Of a stretch of DNA of 57,862 bases, positions 57,354-57,862 are shown one piece after another. The translations under genes were made by a program, and so were the position numbers. The notes under the pieces are model-generated. The model made no database searches. It had not been told where the DNA came from and saw only the letters and a program-made list of their open reading frames with translations. How positions within the stretch are numbered: the first letter of the stretch is position 1; each line of letters begins with the position of its first letter. This DNA comes from Bradyrhizobium sp. AT1 (GTDB taxonomy: Bacteria; Pseudomonadota; Alphaproteobacteria; Rhizobiales; Xanthobacteraceae), in the NCBI RefSeq assembly GCF_001590795.1, contig NZ_JXDL01000001.1, positions 1,862,044-1,919,905 of the forward strand, given 5' to 3'.

Positions 57354-57862
57354 ATGCAAGGCAGCCCTATCACCTTCATCGTCGCGTTCATCGTCGTTCT
57401 GGCGTTGATCGGTGTCGCTGCTTGGCTGGTTCGCCGATTCGCCGGCAGCCGGCTCGGTGCCAACACCCAGCGCGGCAGGATGCCCCGGCTCGCCGTGATC
57501 GATGCCGCCGCGGTCGACGGAAGGCGTCGCCTGGTGCTGGTCCGGCGCGACAATGTCGAGCACCTGCTGATGATCGGCGGCCCCACCGACATCGTCGTCG
57601 AGCCCAACATCGTTCGCGCCGCGCATGGCCGCGACCAGATCCCCCAGCGTCCCAACGCCGCCGAGCCGCCGCGCCTTGCCCCGATGCCCGATGCCGGCGG
57701 CTGGGCCGACGAAGCGCCGCGGCCCGAACTGCTGGATCATCCCGAACCGCAAATGCCAGAGCCGCCGCCGCGGCCCGCGCGCCCGTCCTTCGCCGACGAG
57801 GTGCGCCGGCCCGCTCCCGCGCTGGCCGAACGTCGCAGCGAACCGCCCATGGGCGGCTTTCC
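57354..57862 (+). CDS. fliO: FliO-like flagellar biosynthesis protein (5' part, cut by window edge)
   Basis: The frame is open from ATG 57354 to the edge, 169 residues. It has one N-terminal membrane helix (ITFIVAFIVVLALIGVAAWL), then a small basic domain (RRLVLVRRDNVEHLLMIGGP TDIVVE) typical of FliO, and a proline-rich tail (PEPQMPEPPPRPARP). FliO helps assemble the export gate core with FliP. In Bradyrhizobium-type loci it diverges from flgB and is followed by fliP (not visible). The CtrA site lies between the two genes. Confidence 0.85.
   Translation, partial: MQGSPITFIVAFIVVLALIGVAAWLVRRFAGSRLGANTQRGRMPRLAVIDAAAVDGRRRLVLVRRDNVEHLLMIGGPTDIVVEPNIVRAAHGRDQIPQRPNAAEPPRLAPMPDAGGWADEAPRPELLDHPEPQMPEPPPRPARPSFADEVRRPAPALAERRSEPPMGGF

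Overview
The window looks like chromosomal DNA of a high-GC alphaproteobacterium of the Bradyrhizobium / Nitrobacteraceae type. The evidence is a 362-aa RecA with a characteristic N-terminus, a GTTC-N7-GTTC SOS box, a tandem glycine riboswitch ahead of gcvTHP, CckA next to a flgB-flgC-fliE-fliQ-fliR-flhB block with a CtrA-type site, many short Bradyrhizobium-like exported or hypothetical proteins, and several families of dispersed palindromic repeats. The genus is inferred from protein style and gene order, not from a search.

Layout. 1-3.4 kb: a two-TM-pore K+ channel (cut by the window edge) directly behind alaS. 3.4-8.8 kb: glycine riboswitch and the glycine-cleavage operon gcvT-gcvH-gcvP, followed by two small inverted-repeat elements and a second copy of the last 34 bases of gcvP. 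8.8-10.1 kb: a small, less GC-rich island (HNH nuclease plus an unknown protein). 10.2-11.4 kb: recA with SOS box, promoter and terminator. 11.5-19 kb: many short genes (DUF2798, DUF6894, HdeA, PilZ, lipoproteins, PaaI thioesterases, AdaA).

19-27.6 kb: a divergent locus around a SqrR/BigR-like ArsR regulator. Leftward are the regulator, an RND adaptor and pump, and a CxxC carboxymuconolactone-decarboxylase protein. Rightward are sulfide:quinone oxidoreductase, thioredoxin 2, a DUF2892 membrane protein and CcoG. The two promoters overlap on one palindrome. I read this as a sulfide / reactive-sulfur defence locus that may couple sulfide oxidation, thiol repair, efflux and cytochrome-oxidase assembly. 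27.6-33.2 kb: two divergent transglutaminase-like proteins, a GNAT protein, a DsbA/FrnE protein, and an XRE regulator with two divergent small genes. 33.2-35.4 kb: repeat-rich, gene-poor accessory DNA.

35.4-37.4 kb: a SET-domain lysine methyltransferase close to a very lysine-rich histone-H1-like protein. 37.4-41.2 kb: a TetR regulator, a carotenoid oxygenase and three small membrane proteins, controlled by two almost identical promoter/operator modules. 41.3-50.5 kb: mixed metabolic and exported genes (class I fumarase, a frameshifted SH3-domain gene, a LuxR regulator, an ICMT-like methyltransferase, a GST, an endostatin/lectin-like exported protein, a Tim44-like protein). 50.7-57.9 kb: cckA and the flagellar export/rod operon, with a FliO-like gene starting divergently and running off the right edge.
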